From Sedimentisphaerales bacterium (GTDB taxonomy: Bacteria; Planctomycetota; Phycisphaerae; Sedimentisphaerales; SM23-30): DNA of 36,865 bases. The notes under the pieces are model-generated. The model saw only the letters and a program-made list of their open reading frames with translations, was not told the origin of the DNA and did not search any database. The stretch's first letter is position 1. Every line of letters starts with the position of its first letter. Position numbers and translations under genes: made by a program. The stretch is from contig JAFGBA010000092.1 of assembly GCA_016933395.1 (NCBI GenBank), positions 1 through 36,865 of the forward strand, in the 5' to 3' direction. Shown one piece after another: positions 15,666-26,067 of this stretch.

Positions 15666-15704
15666 CTATGAGACCTGCCTAAATTTAAATTGCTGGTCGG
15701 GCAT
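15666..15704 (-). CDS. Candidate 12-residue ORF coupled to the 58-residue ORF
   Basis: ATG at 15704 overlaps the preceding TGA (TGATG) and follows an AAAGGAG box. It encodes MPDQQFKFRQVS and stops 13 bases before the stem-loop at 15627-15653. It may be a real microprotein or only a chance reading frame; no family is known to me. Confidence 0.25.
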   Translation of the reverse strand: MPDQQFKFRQVS

Positions 15705-15880
15705 CAACTCCTTTCATCCCCGCACTGAAGGTTTTGGGTTGCTTCGCGAAGCCTAACGGGTCCCCTACTGCACTTATACCACCAGGAAAATGTTATTTTT
15801 ATCGTGGACGACACAGGCAGATATGGCCTCCCAGGTTTTCGTTCTTGTTCTTTGTTCAATGTCATATTTTCTGTTTCCAT
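15704..15880 (-). CDS. Candidate 58-residue small protein downstream of a pilin-like gene
   Basis: ATG at 15880, 18 bases after the stop of the prepilin-like gene; an AAGGG box sits rather far upstream (about 11 bases). The translation begins METENMTLNKEQERKPGRPY, continues through TFSWWYKCSRGPVRLREATQ and ends CGDERS. It is hydrophilic and basic, with a Trp-Trp pair, two cysteines and no membrane segment. It could be the third cistron of the pilin-like transcript before the terminator. The region also holds the perfect palindrome GCTTCGCGAAGC (15741-15752), so a structured RNA is an alternative reading. Confidence 0.35.
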   Translation of the reverse strand: METENMTLNKEQERKPGRPYLPVSSTIKITFSWWYKCSRGPVRLREATQNLQCGDERS

Positions 15881-15898
15881 GGTTAAGATACCCTTAGA

Positions 15899-16807
15899 TT
15901 AATTGCCGAGATACGAATCCGTTGGATCCTGGGCGTGGCCGCCGTTCCATAAACCAATTCGTTTGTCGGGGTTTTGCGGATCGGCGACATTCCAATGGGT
16001 GTAGATATTGTCCTCGTCAATGCCGACCAGAGGAGTTTCGCATCGTTTTACATGTGTATCAGCGAATAGAACGTTCTGCATTTCATAGGCATGATTAGGG
16101 GAATTCCCAGCGCGGTTTTCGTCGGCTTTTCCCGTCCAGTCATCATCCTTTACCACCGGGGCATTACCGGCGAGGGTATTCCATACACCGGTTTCGTTAC
16201 AATAGGCGTTGTTTATGTCGGCCATAACGGCCATATCACTGTGCACATCCCCCTTTAGCGGCGCCGCCCAGGGGTCGTTATAAGAATAAGACAGATTGGT
16301 CATGGAACGGAAATCATTAAGATCCCCCCATTTTTGAGGAACAGGCCAACCTTTGCTTCGGCATAGATCCATCACTTCCTGTAAATCCATTTCCTCGGCC
16401 ACCTCCGAAGAAGGGCATATAAGCATATTCGGAACCAGGTCTTCGTATTTAATCAGCAGATACAAACACCCGCCGACCGTAGGCTCCGAGTCCCATTGGT
16501 TAAACGTCGGGTTCACCCAGCGGGTATAGGTGTTTTGGCCGGAAGCGTTATAAAGCCCCATGCCAAATTGGGCGTCAGGGCGAACGTTCTCTCCCCACAC
16601 GATGGGATAAGCTTCTCGGTAGTCATTATTATATAAGGCGATAGCTTTACCGATGCCATTAAGCTGAGTCGCACATTTTATTTGATTAGATGGTTCACGC
16701 CCCCCCCTATAACGCGGCATAATATTAACAATAAAGATACTTAGAAGGACAATAAAAATAACTACCAACAGCAATTCAATCACAGTAAACGCTTTTTGGG
16801 TGCGCAT
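15899..16807 (-). CDS. Prepilin-like protein with H-X9-DG-like tail (paralogue 1)
   Basis: 302 residues; ATG with an AGGA box. A type IV pilin-like N-terminus, MRTQKA then FTVIELLLVVIFIVLLSI, has Glu at +5 after the expected cleavage, but Ala instead of Gly at -1. A single N-terminal helix is followed by a large globular part with DAQFGMGLYNASG, TYTRWV, GGCLYLLIKYEDL and WAAPL. Near the C-terminus, AGNSPNH leads to NVLFADTHV, close to the H-X9-DG signature of DUF1559-type planctomycete pseudopilins but with one extra residue and DT for DG. It ends YLGN, as does its neighbour. Probably a processed, surface-exposed pseudopilin. The leader from the promoter at 17087-17114 is about 270 bases. Confidence 0.82.
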   Translation of the reverse strand: MRTQKAFTVIELLLVVIFIVLLSIFIVNIMPRYRGGREPSNQIKCATQLNGIGKAIALYNNDYREAYPIVWGENVRPDAQFGMGLYNASGQNTYTRWVNPTFNQWDSEPTVGGCLYLLIKYEDLVPNMLICPSSEVAEEMDLQEVMDLCRSKGWPVPQKWGDLNDFRSMTNLSYSYNDPWAAPLKGDVHSDMAVMADINNAYCNETGVWNTLAGNAPVVKDDDWTGKADENRAGNSPNHAYEMQNVLFADTHVKRCETPLVGIDEDNIYTHWNVADPQNPDKRIGLWNGGHAQDPTDSYLGN

Positions 16808-17086
16808 AGAGTGTCCTTTCCGATTTTAGCGCGGAGATTGGGTTCATAACGCTCAAAGCAAGGCCGGAAGCGCAAAGTTTCCGCGCAGAGTGAAAAACAG
16901 GATATTACAGACCGAAAGATCCGTTGGGGCGGGGTCGGAAAGGCGGGAAGGAAATGAGAAAAATTATGAATATAAATAATAACAAAAATGATGATTCGCT
17001 CACCCGGCCGACGCCACAGCAGGGCTGATTAAGCGTTTTGGGTTATTTCATAGGCATTGTCTCCAAAATGAAAATGTTTCTACCAT
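16808..17086 (-). promoter_or_regulatory. Long untranslated leader of prepilin-like paralogue 1
   Basis: About 270 bases separate the predicted start point (near 17080) from the ATG at 16807. No credible gene lies here. It contains a GC-rich stem (TTCCG/CGGAA within about 16864-16885) and a purine-rich part. Possible post-transcriptional control. Confidence 0.4.
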
Positions 17087-17114
17087 ATTATAGCACAATT
17101 TTGGCACTATGCAA
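17087..17114 (-). promoter_or_regulatory. Promoter between the two prepilin-like genes
   Basis: On the minus strand TTGCAT (17114-17109), 16-base spacer, perfect TATAAT (17092-17087). It lies 35 bases past the stop of paralogue 2, so paralogue 1 can be expressed separately. Confidence 0.65.
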
Positions 17115-17148
17115 ATCATCGGCAATTTTTTTTGAAATTCTTGAGCCT

Positions 17149-18051
17149 TTAATTGCCCAGGTAGGAATCCATCAGGTCCTGAGCATGACCGCGATCCCAC
17201 CGGCCGATGTGTTTATCTGCTTTATCCCGGTCAGGGATGTCCCAATGGGTGTAGATATTGTCTTCCTGAATGCCGACCAGCGGCGTTGGGCACCATTGAG
17301 CGTGATGATCGGCAAAAAGAACATTCTGGCCGGTCGAACGATGGTTGGGTGAATTGCCCGCGCGGGAACTACCATCCGGTGCTGCGCCTGCTTGAGGAGT
17401 GATACTGCCGATCACAGTTGCGTAAGCGGGATTGCGGTCGGCTAATAGCACCAAAGCTGACGTGGCGGAATCGTCCAGGGGCGCAGCCCATGGGTCATTA
17501 TAAGCATAAGAAAGATTCGCCATACTGTGGAAATCGTTGAGATCATTCCAGCCTTCGGGAACAAGCCAGCCGTTGTTCTGGCAGGTTGAGACCGCCAGTG
17601 CCAAGTTTGATTCCACTGCCAGGGGGTCAGCCGGACATAAAAATTCTTTTGGTTGTGCGTCTTCATAGACAATAAGCAGATAAAGGCAGCCGCCCGCGGT
17701 AGGCTCCTGATTCCATTTTTCCAGAGCGGGAAGAATCCTTTTGCCAAACTGTCTGAAGTCAGGGTCCACCCAACGGGTATAGGTGGTGGCCCCGGGAGCG
17801 TTATACAGGCCCATCCCGAATTGGGCGTCGGATCGTACCGCATCACTCCATATGATGGGATTCTGACATTTATAGTCACAATTATACAGGTGAAAATAGT
17901 TGGCAATGGTGTGCAGATTATTTTGGCAGGTTTGGCGTTTAGCCATAGAACGTGACCGGCTCAAAATAGGCAGAAGAATTAACGCCAATAACAAAATCAC
18001 AACGCCTATAATCAAAACTTCGATTTTCGTGAGGCCCTTGTGTGATGTCAT
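17149..18051 (-). CDS. Prepilin-like protein (paralogue 2)
   Basis: 300 residues; ATG with an AAGGGGTG box. The N-terminus MTSHKG then LTKIEVLIIGVVILLLALIL keeps Gly at -1 and Glu at +5, but the mature protein would begin with Leu rather than Phe, and Lys at +3 breaks the hydrophobic run. Shared blocks with paralogue 1 are DAQFGMGLYNA, TYTRWV, GGCLYLLIVYEDA, AYNDPWAAPL, RAGNSPNH, QNVLFADHHAQWC, PLVGIQEDNIYTHWDIPD and the ending SYLGN. The pair therefore arose by tandem duplication. The central region is more diverged. Whether this degenerate leader is still cut by prepilin peptidase is open. Likely an envelope or secreted protein; partner genes for pilus assembly are absent from the window. 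Confidence 0.8.
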   Translation of the reverse strand: MTSHKGLTKIEVLIIGVVILLLALILLPILSRSRSMAKRQTCQNNLHTIANYFHLYNCDYKCQNPIIWSDAVRSDAQFGMGLYNAPGATTYTRWVDPDFRQFGKRILPALEKWNQEPTAGGCLYLLIVYEDAQPKEFLCPADPLAVESNLALAVSTCQNNGWLVPEGWNDLNDFHSMANLSYAYNDPWAAPLDDSATSALVLLADRNPAYATVIGSITPQAGAAPDGSSRAGNSPNHRSTGQNVLFADHHAQWCPTPLVGIQEDNIYTHWDIPDRDKADKHIGRWDRGHAQDLMDSYLGN

Positions 18052-18165
18052 GATTCACCCCTTTCTTGTTATGACAGTTCAATCGACTTATCGAATCGGT
18101 CAGTAAACCGGGGTTAAAAACATCGCATAAATCCGCGTTCATCCGCGCAATCCGCGGTTGGAAAT

Positions 18166-20177
<2,012 letters not shown>

Positions 20178-20181
<4 letters not shown>

Positions 20182-21377
20182 CCTTTGACTGTCGCCTCGC
20201 ACACCCGCCGACAGCGGCTGCGCAGGTTATCCAGCACGTTCATGAAGTTAATGTATGAATCGTAAGGACTGTCATAAGGGTTGAAATACTTGTGGACGTC
20301 TCCGTCGGAAAACCACTTGGTGCACATGTAATAGAAGTGATCCGAAGTTTGCAGCATACGCCAATCGCGAAGAATTTCCTCGTCGCCGGTTTCCTTGACG
20401 AGGTTTTCCATACGGTATAATTCATACAGGGCATTGGACTGCATGGCGTTACCCAGCCAGGCGGACAAGTCGCGTTCGATGTCGGCCCAGCTAATCATAT
20501 GGGGCACATCCATTTCACCCATGGCCGGATGGGTGTCGATCACCTGGCTGGGCGTGAGAAAATCGTTGTCAGGATGTCTGAGAATCTCCTCGGGCAAATG
20601 GCGAAGAAATTCAAAAATGCCGGTGTCCTCCCATTGATGTTCGCCGAGGGTTTCGTAATCCATGAATAAATTGACGGTAAAACCGTTGCCGTTGACCTGA
20701 TTGACCCATTGAGCGAATTTCGGCGCTGTAAGGGGCCACTCTTCCCATCCGCGATTGCCGAAGCGAAAAGCGATGTCGTCGCTGAGGCGGTAATTTTTCG
20801 TTAGCAGCTTAAGGCCTTTGACGCCCGGAGCGGTGTAGATATAGTTGGGACTGCGATAACCAAGTACATGATCGGCGCCTTCACAGCAAATGCCGTCGAA
20901 ACCCATCTCGCGGGCGAAAGCCGCTACATCGTTGTTATAGACCAGTTCGGTGTTGCGAAACACGCGCGGGGTTTGGCCGAAAAGGTTTTTGATTTTTTTT
21001 TGGTGCAGGCGAATTTGCTCCGCAAACTCATCGCGAGAGTAAAGAAACGAAAGGCTGTGAAAGTAGGTTTCCGAAAGGAATTCCACGCACCCGGTTTCGT
21101 TGAGGGCGTGAAACGTGCTCATTACTTCCGGCATCCAGCGCTCAAACTGCTCCATGGCCGCGCCGGTAATGCTGTAAGCAATACGAAAACGTCCGTCGAA
21201 TCGACGAATCAAATCGAGCATAAGCCGGTTGGCGGGCAGGTAGCATTTATGTGCCACCTTGCGGCAAATCTGCTCGTTCTTATAGTCGTCGAAATAGTTG
21301 CGATCGTTGTCGAAAACGCTGTAACGCCGCAGCCGTGACGGTTGATGCACCTGGAAGTAAAAACACACTGATGCCAT
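20178..21377 (-). CDS. GH57 family alpha-glucan hydrolase/transferase
   Basis: 399 residues with the five-motif GH57 pattern: HQP (11-13), GAAMEQ (72-77), the nucleophile motif FRNTELVYNND (Glu144), FMDYETLGEHQ with the acid/base Asp240, and a C-terminal helical bundle. GH57 enzymes are retaining alpha-amylases, 4-alpha-glucanotransferases or branching enzymes; length and cluster suggest the short cytosolic alpha-amylase type seen next to GT4 and debranching enzymes. No signal peptide. It overlaps the debranching gene by 4 bases and starts 88 bases after the GT4 stop. Exact specificity is not readable from sequence. Confidence 0.92.
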
Positions 21378-21465
21378 GCGAGAACCCCTTCGTTGATCTC
21401 AATTGTAAATTTTACTGATTATACGCCTTTTGCTTTTCGCCGTGTCGGATATTTCAACTCAAGCC

Positions 21466-22770
21466 TTATACGGCAACAGGCGATTGCGCCATCCGATACA
21501 CCTCCATCACCTGTTGTGCGGAAGTCGTCCAGTTGAACTTACGAACTTCAAAATTGCCGTGTTCGCGGAGTGTCGAATGTAGTGGTGGATGCCGTAGAAC
21601 CGCCACGATCTTGTTGGCCATCTCATTGATGTCCCAGAAATCGACCTTTAAGGCATGCGTGAGCACTTCGGCCACGCCGCTTTGCTTGCTGATGATAACC
21701 GGGACGTCATTACGCAGGGCTTCCAGCGGCACCAGGCCGAACGGCTCGGAAACGCTGGGCATGACAAACAAATCGGCCATCTGGAAAACGCGATCAACGT
21801 CCTTGCCGCGGAGGAAACCGGTAAAGAGCACCTTGTGGCCGATGCCCATTTCGGCGGCCATCTCGATGGTTCGGCGGATCATATCGCCCGAACCGGCCAT
21901 GACAAACTTGACGTTGTCCATGACCTCGAGCACTTTCTTGGCGGCGGCCAGGAAATACTCCGGTCCTTTCTGCATGGTAATGCGCCCCAGAAATAATACG
22001 ATCTTTTCATCCTTGCTGATGCCCGGATTGACAAATCCGACAACGCTGCCGTCGCGGTCGATGGCGTTATACACGACTTCAACCTTTTCCGCCGGAACCG
22101 CATAGCGGTTGACAACAATATTTTTTGTCAGATGGCTTACCGCAATCACTTTATCCGCGGCGTGCATACCCTGACGTTCGATGTCATATACCATCTGATT
22201 GACGTGTTCGCCGCTGCGATCAAATTCCGTGGAATGAATATGCACCACCAAGGGTTTTCCCGAGAGGGCGGATACAGCCATACCCGCCGGATAAGTCATC
22301 CAGTCGTGAGCATGAATAACGTCGAATTCCTCCTCTCGCGAAATCCAGGCCGCCAGCTTGGCGTATCGCTGCACTTCCTGATACAAATCTCGCCCGTAAT
22401 GATCACCGCCGGCGATATCTGGAAGATCCAACTCCAATCCAAACGATTCTCCTGCTAATTGGCGGGCTTTGCGCAATGCCTCTTCATAATCCTGCGGAGT
22501 TTGATAAGGAGTCATCATACTCGGTAATGTGCGAAAGATTACGCGCGCCAGTTCTGATCCTCCAAACACATCTTTCCCACTTATTCGGCCGAGAGCGTGC
22601 GGGTGAGCCATTTTTACATGTGTAGCGTGAACTCCGGTGATGGGTTTGGGCAGCACAAAAATAACCTCCGTGCCCATCTGGCTCAATGCACGAGTTAACC
22701 CATAACACGCCGTTCCCAACCCGCCGGAGATAAACGGCGGGAATTCCCATCCCAACATTAGTACTTTCAT
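21466..22770 (-). CDS. GT4 family glycosyltransferase, glycogen synthase-like
   Basis: 434 residues with a GT-B fold. The N-terminal donor/acceptor loop WEFPPFISGGLGTACYGL resembles starch and glycogen synthases. Further marks are VIHAHDWMTYPAG, the VHIHSTEFDR segment, the inter-domain FLGRITMQKGPEYFL, and the EX7E motif in SEPFGLVPLEAL. These enzymes extend alpha-glucans or related polymers from nucleotide sugars. It heads the leftward alpha-glucan cluster with GH57 and debranching enzyme, supporting a role in storage-polymer synthesis or turnover. No obvious ribosome binding site precedes the ATG; a TATAAT-like -10 on the minus strand at 22909-22904 lacks a good -35. Confidence 0.9.
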   Translation of the reverse strand: MKVLMLGWEFPPFISGGLGTACYGLTRALSQMGTEVIFVLPKPITGVHATHVKMAHPHALGRISGKDVFGGSELARVIFRTLPSMMTPYQTPQDYEEALRKARQLAGESFGLELDLPDIAGGDHYGRDLYQEVQRYAKLAAWISREEEFDVIHAHDWMTYPAGMAVSALSGKPLVVHIHSTEFDRSGEHVNQMVYDIERQGMHAADKVIAVSHLTKNIVVNRYAVPAEKVEVVYNAIDRDGSVVGFVNPGISKDEKIVLFLGRITMQKGPEYFLAAAKKVLEVMDNVKFVMAGSGDMIRRTIEMAAEMGIGHKVLFTGFLRGKDVDRVFQMADLFVMPSVSEPFGLVPLEALRNDVPVIISKQSGVAEVLTHALKVDFWDINEMANKIVAVLRHPPLHSTLREHGNFEVRKFNWTTSAQQVMEVYRMAQSPVAV

Positions 22771-23404
22771 GGCGACACCATTCGGTAAATTGTTATTTTG
22801 TGAAACGTTTCCATCAATACGGATACTGCTTTCCGCACACTATCCACTCTCCCCAGTCGACCGGTTCGCCCATAAATGTCCCATTTCGCCGAAATTCGCC
22901 GAAATTATAACAAATTATTACACAACCTTGAGTATAAAGCAAGAAAACCTCGAAATTTACTTACAATTCTCCATAACTTTGCACTACGAAGGCCCTTGGT
23001 CGTTATGCGCAAACCTTTACCTTGCGGCAACCGTGGTAAAATTGTGATTTTCTATGTCACAAATCCGTACTTCGACGGTTTTTTACCTTCGATTCCCTCA
23101 ACGAAATGTCAGGCCCCTTCTGAAAGACAACAAACCGGCTCGCCTTTTCGTTTCGGGTGGTCGCAAGTCTTTAAATTTAATGTCTCCAAGCATTAAACGC
23201 CTGGATAACTCACGACTTATTTTCTATCGGCTAAAGGACGGACCAGGATTAGGCAGCATGAGCGATTTTTCTTCATTGTCATCTTTATAATGCTTTGTTA
23301 GAGTAAATTTTGTATTGATTCGACGTTGTAACAAACCTTTGGGCCGACCATTTTGGCGGCCATATTGCTAATCAAATTTACCTATTATCGAGGAAACTAT
23401 AAAT
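22771..23404. other. Divergent intergenic region between the glucan cluster and aconitase
   Basis: Holds the upstream signals of both directions: a minus-strand TATAAT at 22909-22904 and a plus-strand TATAAT at 23286-23291, each with a poor -35, and the tandem decamer TTCGCCGAAA twice at 22885-22904. Open frames at 22876-23196 and 22769-23047 lack ribosome binding sites and look non-coding. Confidence 0.5.
22885..22904. repeat. Tandem 10-bp repeat, possible operator
   Basis: TTCGCCGAAA is repeated twice without a gap, and each copy has a partial dyad (TTC...GAA). It touches the minus-strand TATAAT at 22904-22909, a position where a repressor would block expression of the glucan cluster. Confidence 0.35.
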
Positions 23405-25360
23405 ATGGCTGAAAGCTTGAGTTATAAAATTCTTGCCCAACATATAATCGAAGGGGAATTGCTTCCTGGTCGAGAAATCGGCATCCGAATAGACCAAACC
23501 ATTACCCAGGACGCTACTGGAACAACGGCTCTGTTATTATTTGAGTCGATGCGTATACCGTGTGTAAAAACTTATCTGTCAGTTAGTTATGTTGACCATA
23601 ACCTGGCCCAGTTCGGCCCGGAAAACCACAATGACCACCTGTATTTACAGTCGGCGGCAAAAAAATTCGGCCTGTACCACAGTCGACCGGGCAATGGCAT
23701 ATGCCATCAGGTCCATTTGGAGCGGTTTGCCAAGCCAGGTGCTACTCTCCTCGGTAGTGACAGCCATACCCCCACCGCTGGGGGCATAGGGTCAATCGCT
23801 ATCGGGGCCGGTGGGTTGGACGTGGCCGTAGCGATGGGGGGTGGGGCATTTTATTTAACAACTCCAAAAGTTATCGGAATCCGGTTGACCGGCCGGCTCC
23901 AAAACTGGGTTGCCGCCAAGGACGTTATCCTCAAGGTATTGAGTGTCTTAACCACCAAAGGTAATGTGAGTTGGATCGCTGAATATTTTGGACCTGGGGT
24001 TGCCACGTTAAGCGTTCCTCAGAGAGCCACCATTACGAATATGGGCGCCGAACTTGGTGTAACTACGAGTATTTTTCCTGCCGACGAAGTAACGCATCGA
24101 TTTTTGGCTGCCCAAGGAAGAGAAAAGGATTATATCCCTTTGGAGGCGGATGCCGGGGTACAATATGATCGCGTTATCGATATAAACCTGAACGATGTTG
24201 AACCACTAGCGGCGTGCCCTTCCAGCCCTGACAATATAAAGACGATTGCCGAATTGGGGGAGCCGGAAATACACCAGGCTCTCATAGGTTCATGCACCAA
24301 CAGCAGTTACCGTGATTTAATGACAGTCGCAGCGTTGCTAAAAGGGCGCAAGGTTCATCCTCGTGTCGAGTTGGGCATCGCGCCGGGTTCCAAGCAAGTG
24401 CTTGGTTTATTGGCGGCTAATGGGGCGTTGGCGGATATGATCGGGGCTGGTGTGCGGTTGATGGAAGCAGGTTGCGGGCCATGTATCGGGCAGGGTTTCA
24501 GCCCGGGTGAGGGAAAGATCAGTGTGCGCACCATTAACCGCAATTTCAAGGGGCGAAGCGGGACGAAAGATGATTTGGTGTATTTGGTCAGCCCGGAAAC
24601 GGCCGTAGCGGCTGCTCTTACCGGCAAACTTATCGACCCGCGACGTATGCCGGATATATTGGGGACAATTTGGCCAAAAGTCGATGATTTAACCAGCATA
24701 CCAATAGATGATGGTATGATCGAACCGCCCGTTTCCGCCGAGGAAGCAGCGACGGTTGAAATTGACCGGTCGGAAAGTATTGTCACCCCGCCGTCTGCGG
24801 AGGCGCCGCCGGATACATTGGATGGGCAGGTGCTTATCCGGGTAGGTGATAAAATTACCACAGACCATATTATGCCGGCGGGAACATTCCTCAAATACCG
24901 GTCAAATGTACCGGAATACGCCAAGTACGTTTTTAATTGTTTCAACGAGGAAGGCCAACCAACCTTCGCTGACCGGGCGCTGGCCTTAAAAGCCCAAGGA
25001 CGGCATGGCATCGTCGTCGCGGGCGACAGTTACGGCCAGGGGTCCAGCCGGGAACACGCTGCGCTGTGCCCGATGCACCTGGGCGTGAAGTTGGTGATTG
25101 CCCTGGCGATCGAGCGCATTCACCGGGCGAACCTGGTGAATTTCGCCATCGTTCCGGCGATGTTCGCTGATTCGGCCGATTACGGCCGCATCGAACAGGG
25201 TGATGATTTGCGGGTAAAAAATTTCCATAAGGTTATCGCCGAAGCGGAGATATTCAGTGTTACTAACATGACGAAGGGATACGATTTCAATTGTAAACTC
25301 GAACTTACCGGCCGGGAACGACGCATCCTGCTGGCCGGCGGACTGCTTAATACGTGTTAA
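23405..25360 (+). CDS. acn: Aconitate hydratase (about 650-residue form)
   Basis: 651 residues; ATG with a GAGGAAA box. It converts citrate to isocitrate in the TCA cycle. The 4Fe-4S ligands are Cys297 (GSCTNSS), Cys357 and Cys360 (CGPCIGQG). Other marks are GSDSHTPTAGGIG, GGAFYLTTP, the swivel-domain DKITTDHIMPAG and GDSYGQGSSREHAA. The length matches the compact putative aconitase group (PRK07229-like) rather than the 890-residue AcnA or AcnB. Monocistronic: no close neighbour on either side. Confidence 0.95.
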   Translation: MAESLSYKILAQHIIEGELLPGREIGIRIDQTITQDATGTTALLLFESMRIPCVKTYLSVSYVDHNLAQFGPENHNDHLYLQSAAKKFGLYHSRPGNGICHQVHLERFAKPGATLLGSDSHTPTAGGIGSIAIGAGGLDVAVAMGGGAFYLTTPKVIGIRLTGRLQNWVAAKDVILKVLSVLTTKGNVSWIAEYFGPGVATLSVPQRATITNMGAELGVTTSIFPADEVTHRFLAAQGREKDYIPLEADAGVQYDRVIDINLNDVEPLAACPSSPDNIKTIAELGEPEIHQALIGSCTNSSYRDLMTVAALLKGRKVHPRVELGIAPGSKQVLGLLAANGALADMIGAGVRLMEAGCGPCIGQGFSPGEGKISVRTINRNFKGRSGTKDDLVYLVSPETAVAAALTGKLIDPRRMPDILGTIWPKVDDLTSIPIDDGMIEPPVSAEEAATVEIDRSESIVTPPSAEAPPDTLDGQVLIRVGDKITTDHIMPAGTFLKYRSNVPEYAKYVFNCFNEEGQPTFADRALALKAQGRHGIVVAGDSYGQGSSREHAALCPMHLGVKLVIALAIERIHRANLVNFAIVPAMFADSADYGRIEQGDDLRVKNFHKVIAEAEIFSVTNMTKGYDFNCKLELTGRERRILLAGGLLNTC

Positions 25361-26067
25361 GAATTTTGGCAACGAATACGGCAAAAATCCGTCGATCCGG
25401 ATTTCCCGGTCCTCGTCGTCGCCTTCGCCGAAAACGACAGCTCACCGAAAAAGCATGAACGCCATGATGTTCATAGGCAAATACCGCCGCTAGAACCGCA
25501 AGTAACTTTCATTTATCGCAATAATAAAATACTTAAAGTCCCTAATGTTCTGTCGAAAACATTTATAAGGTTTTATCGATGGAAAGGATGGGGAATAATA
25601 ATACTCAGTGAACGGAGGCAAATAATGAGTTGATTCATGACCATATTGCCTACGGCCTTGGCGCAAAAAGTCCTGCTAATCGTCAAGGACTTTTTCGAGC
25701 CTTATTCCAACATATGTTCTTTTGCAACAGGAACTAATTAAACTCAACGGAGCATTAAACCTACCCAAAACCTATAGAGATTCGGAATTTTAGTCCAGAG
25801 ATTGGTCATGAGTTTACAGTTCTGTAAATATAACCTATGGACGGCTAGAAAATTCAGAGCGGAATAAGCAAAATCAAGGGATTTTTAAGCTGAATTCCAT
25901 TTTTATTATGCTTGGCGTTTAATTGATATTCATTGCTATGGCAATTTATGTTTCAAAAAGAGTTTTTAGGAGTTGCGGGAAAGGCCGGTGAGAGATATGG
26001 TATTTGGCGTACGTTGGTAAGGTTAGGCGTAAACGAACGGCCCGTTAGGCCGGGGAGTTGAATACGC
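25361..26067. other. Intergenic region between aconitase and the porin
   Basis: No gene supported. It contains a terminator-like hairpin (25665-25695), tiny frames after an excellent GGAGG box (ATG-AGT-TGA at 25625) and a 34-codon frame at 25637-25741 that runs through the hairpin. A weak promoter-like pair TTGATA/TATGTT at 25923-25952 could serve the porin gene. Confidence 0.5.
25665..25695 (+). terminator. Rho-independent terminator-like hairpin
   Basis: AAAAAGTCCT (25665-25674), 11-base loop, AGGACTTTTT (25686-25695). The core is GTCCT/AGGAC with A and T tracts on both sides, so it can work in either direction. It lies about 300 bases after the aconitase stop. Confidence 0.6.

Noticed and set aside
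22876-23196. 106-codon frame between the glucan cluster and aconitase
   Set aside because: Basic, low-complexity product, no ribosome binding site, lies in a divergent promoter region.
25637-25741. 34-codon frame beginning MTILPTALAQ
   Set aside because: Runs straight through a terminator-like hairpin (25665-25695) and lacks its own ribosome binding site; the better GGAGG box upstream serves a two-codon frame only.
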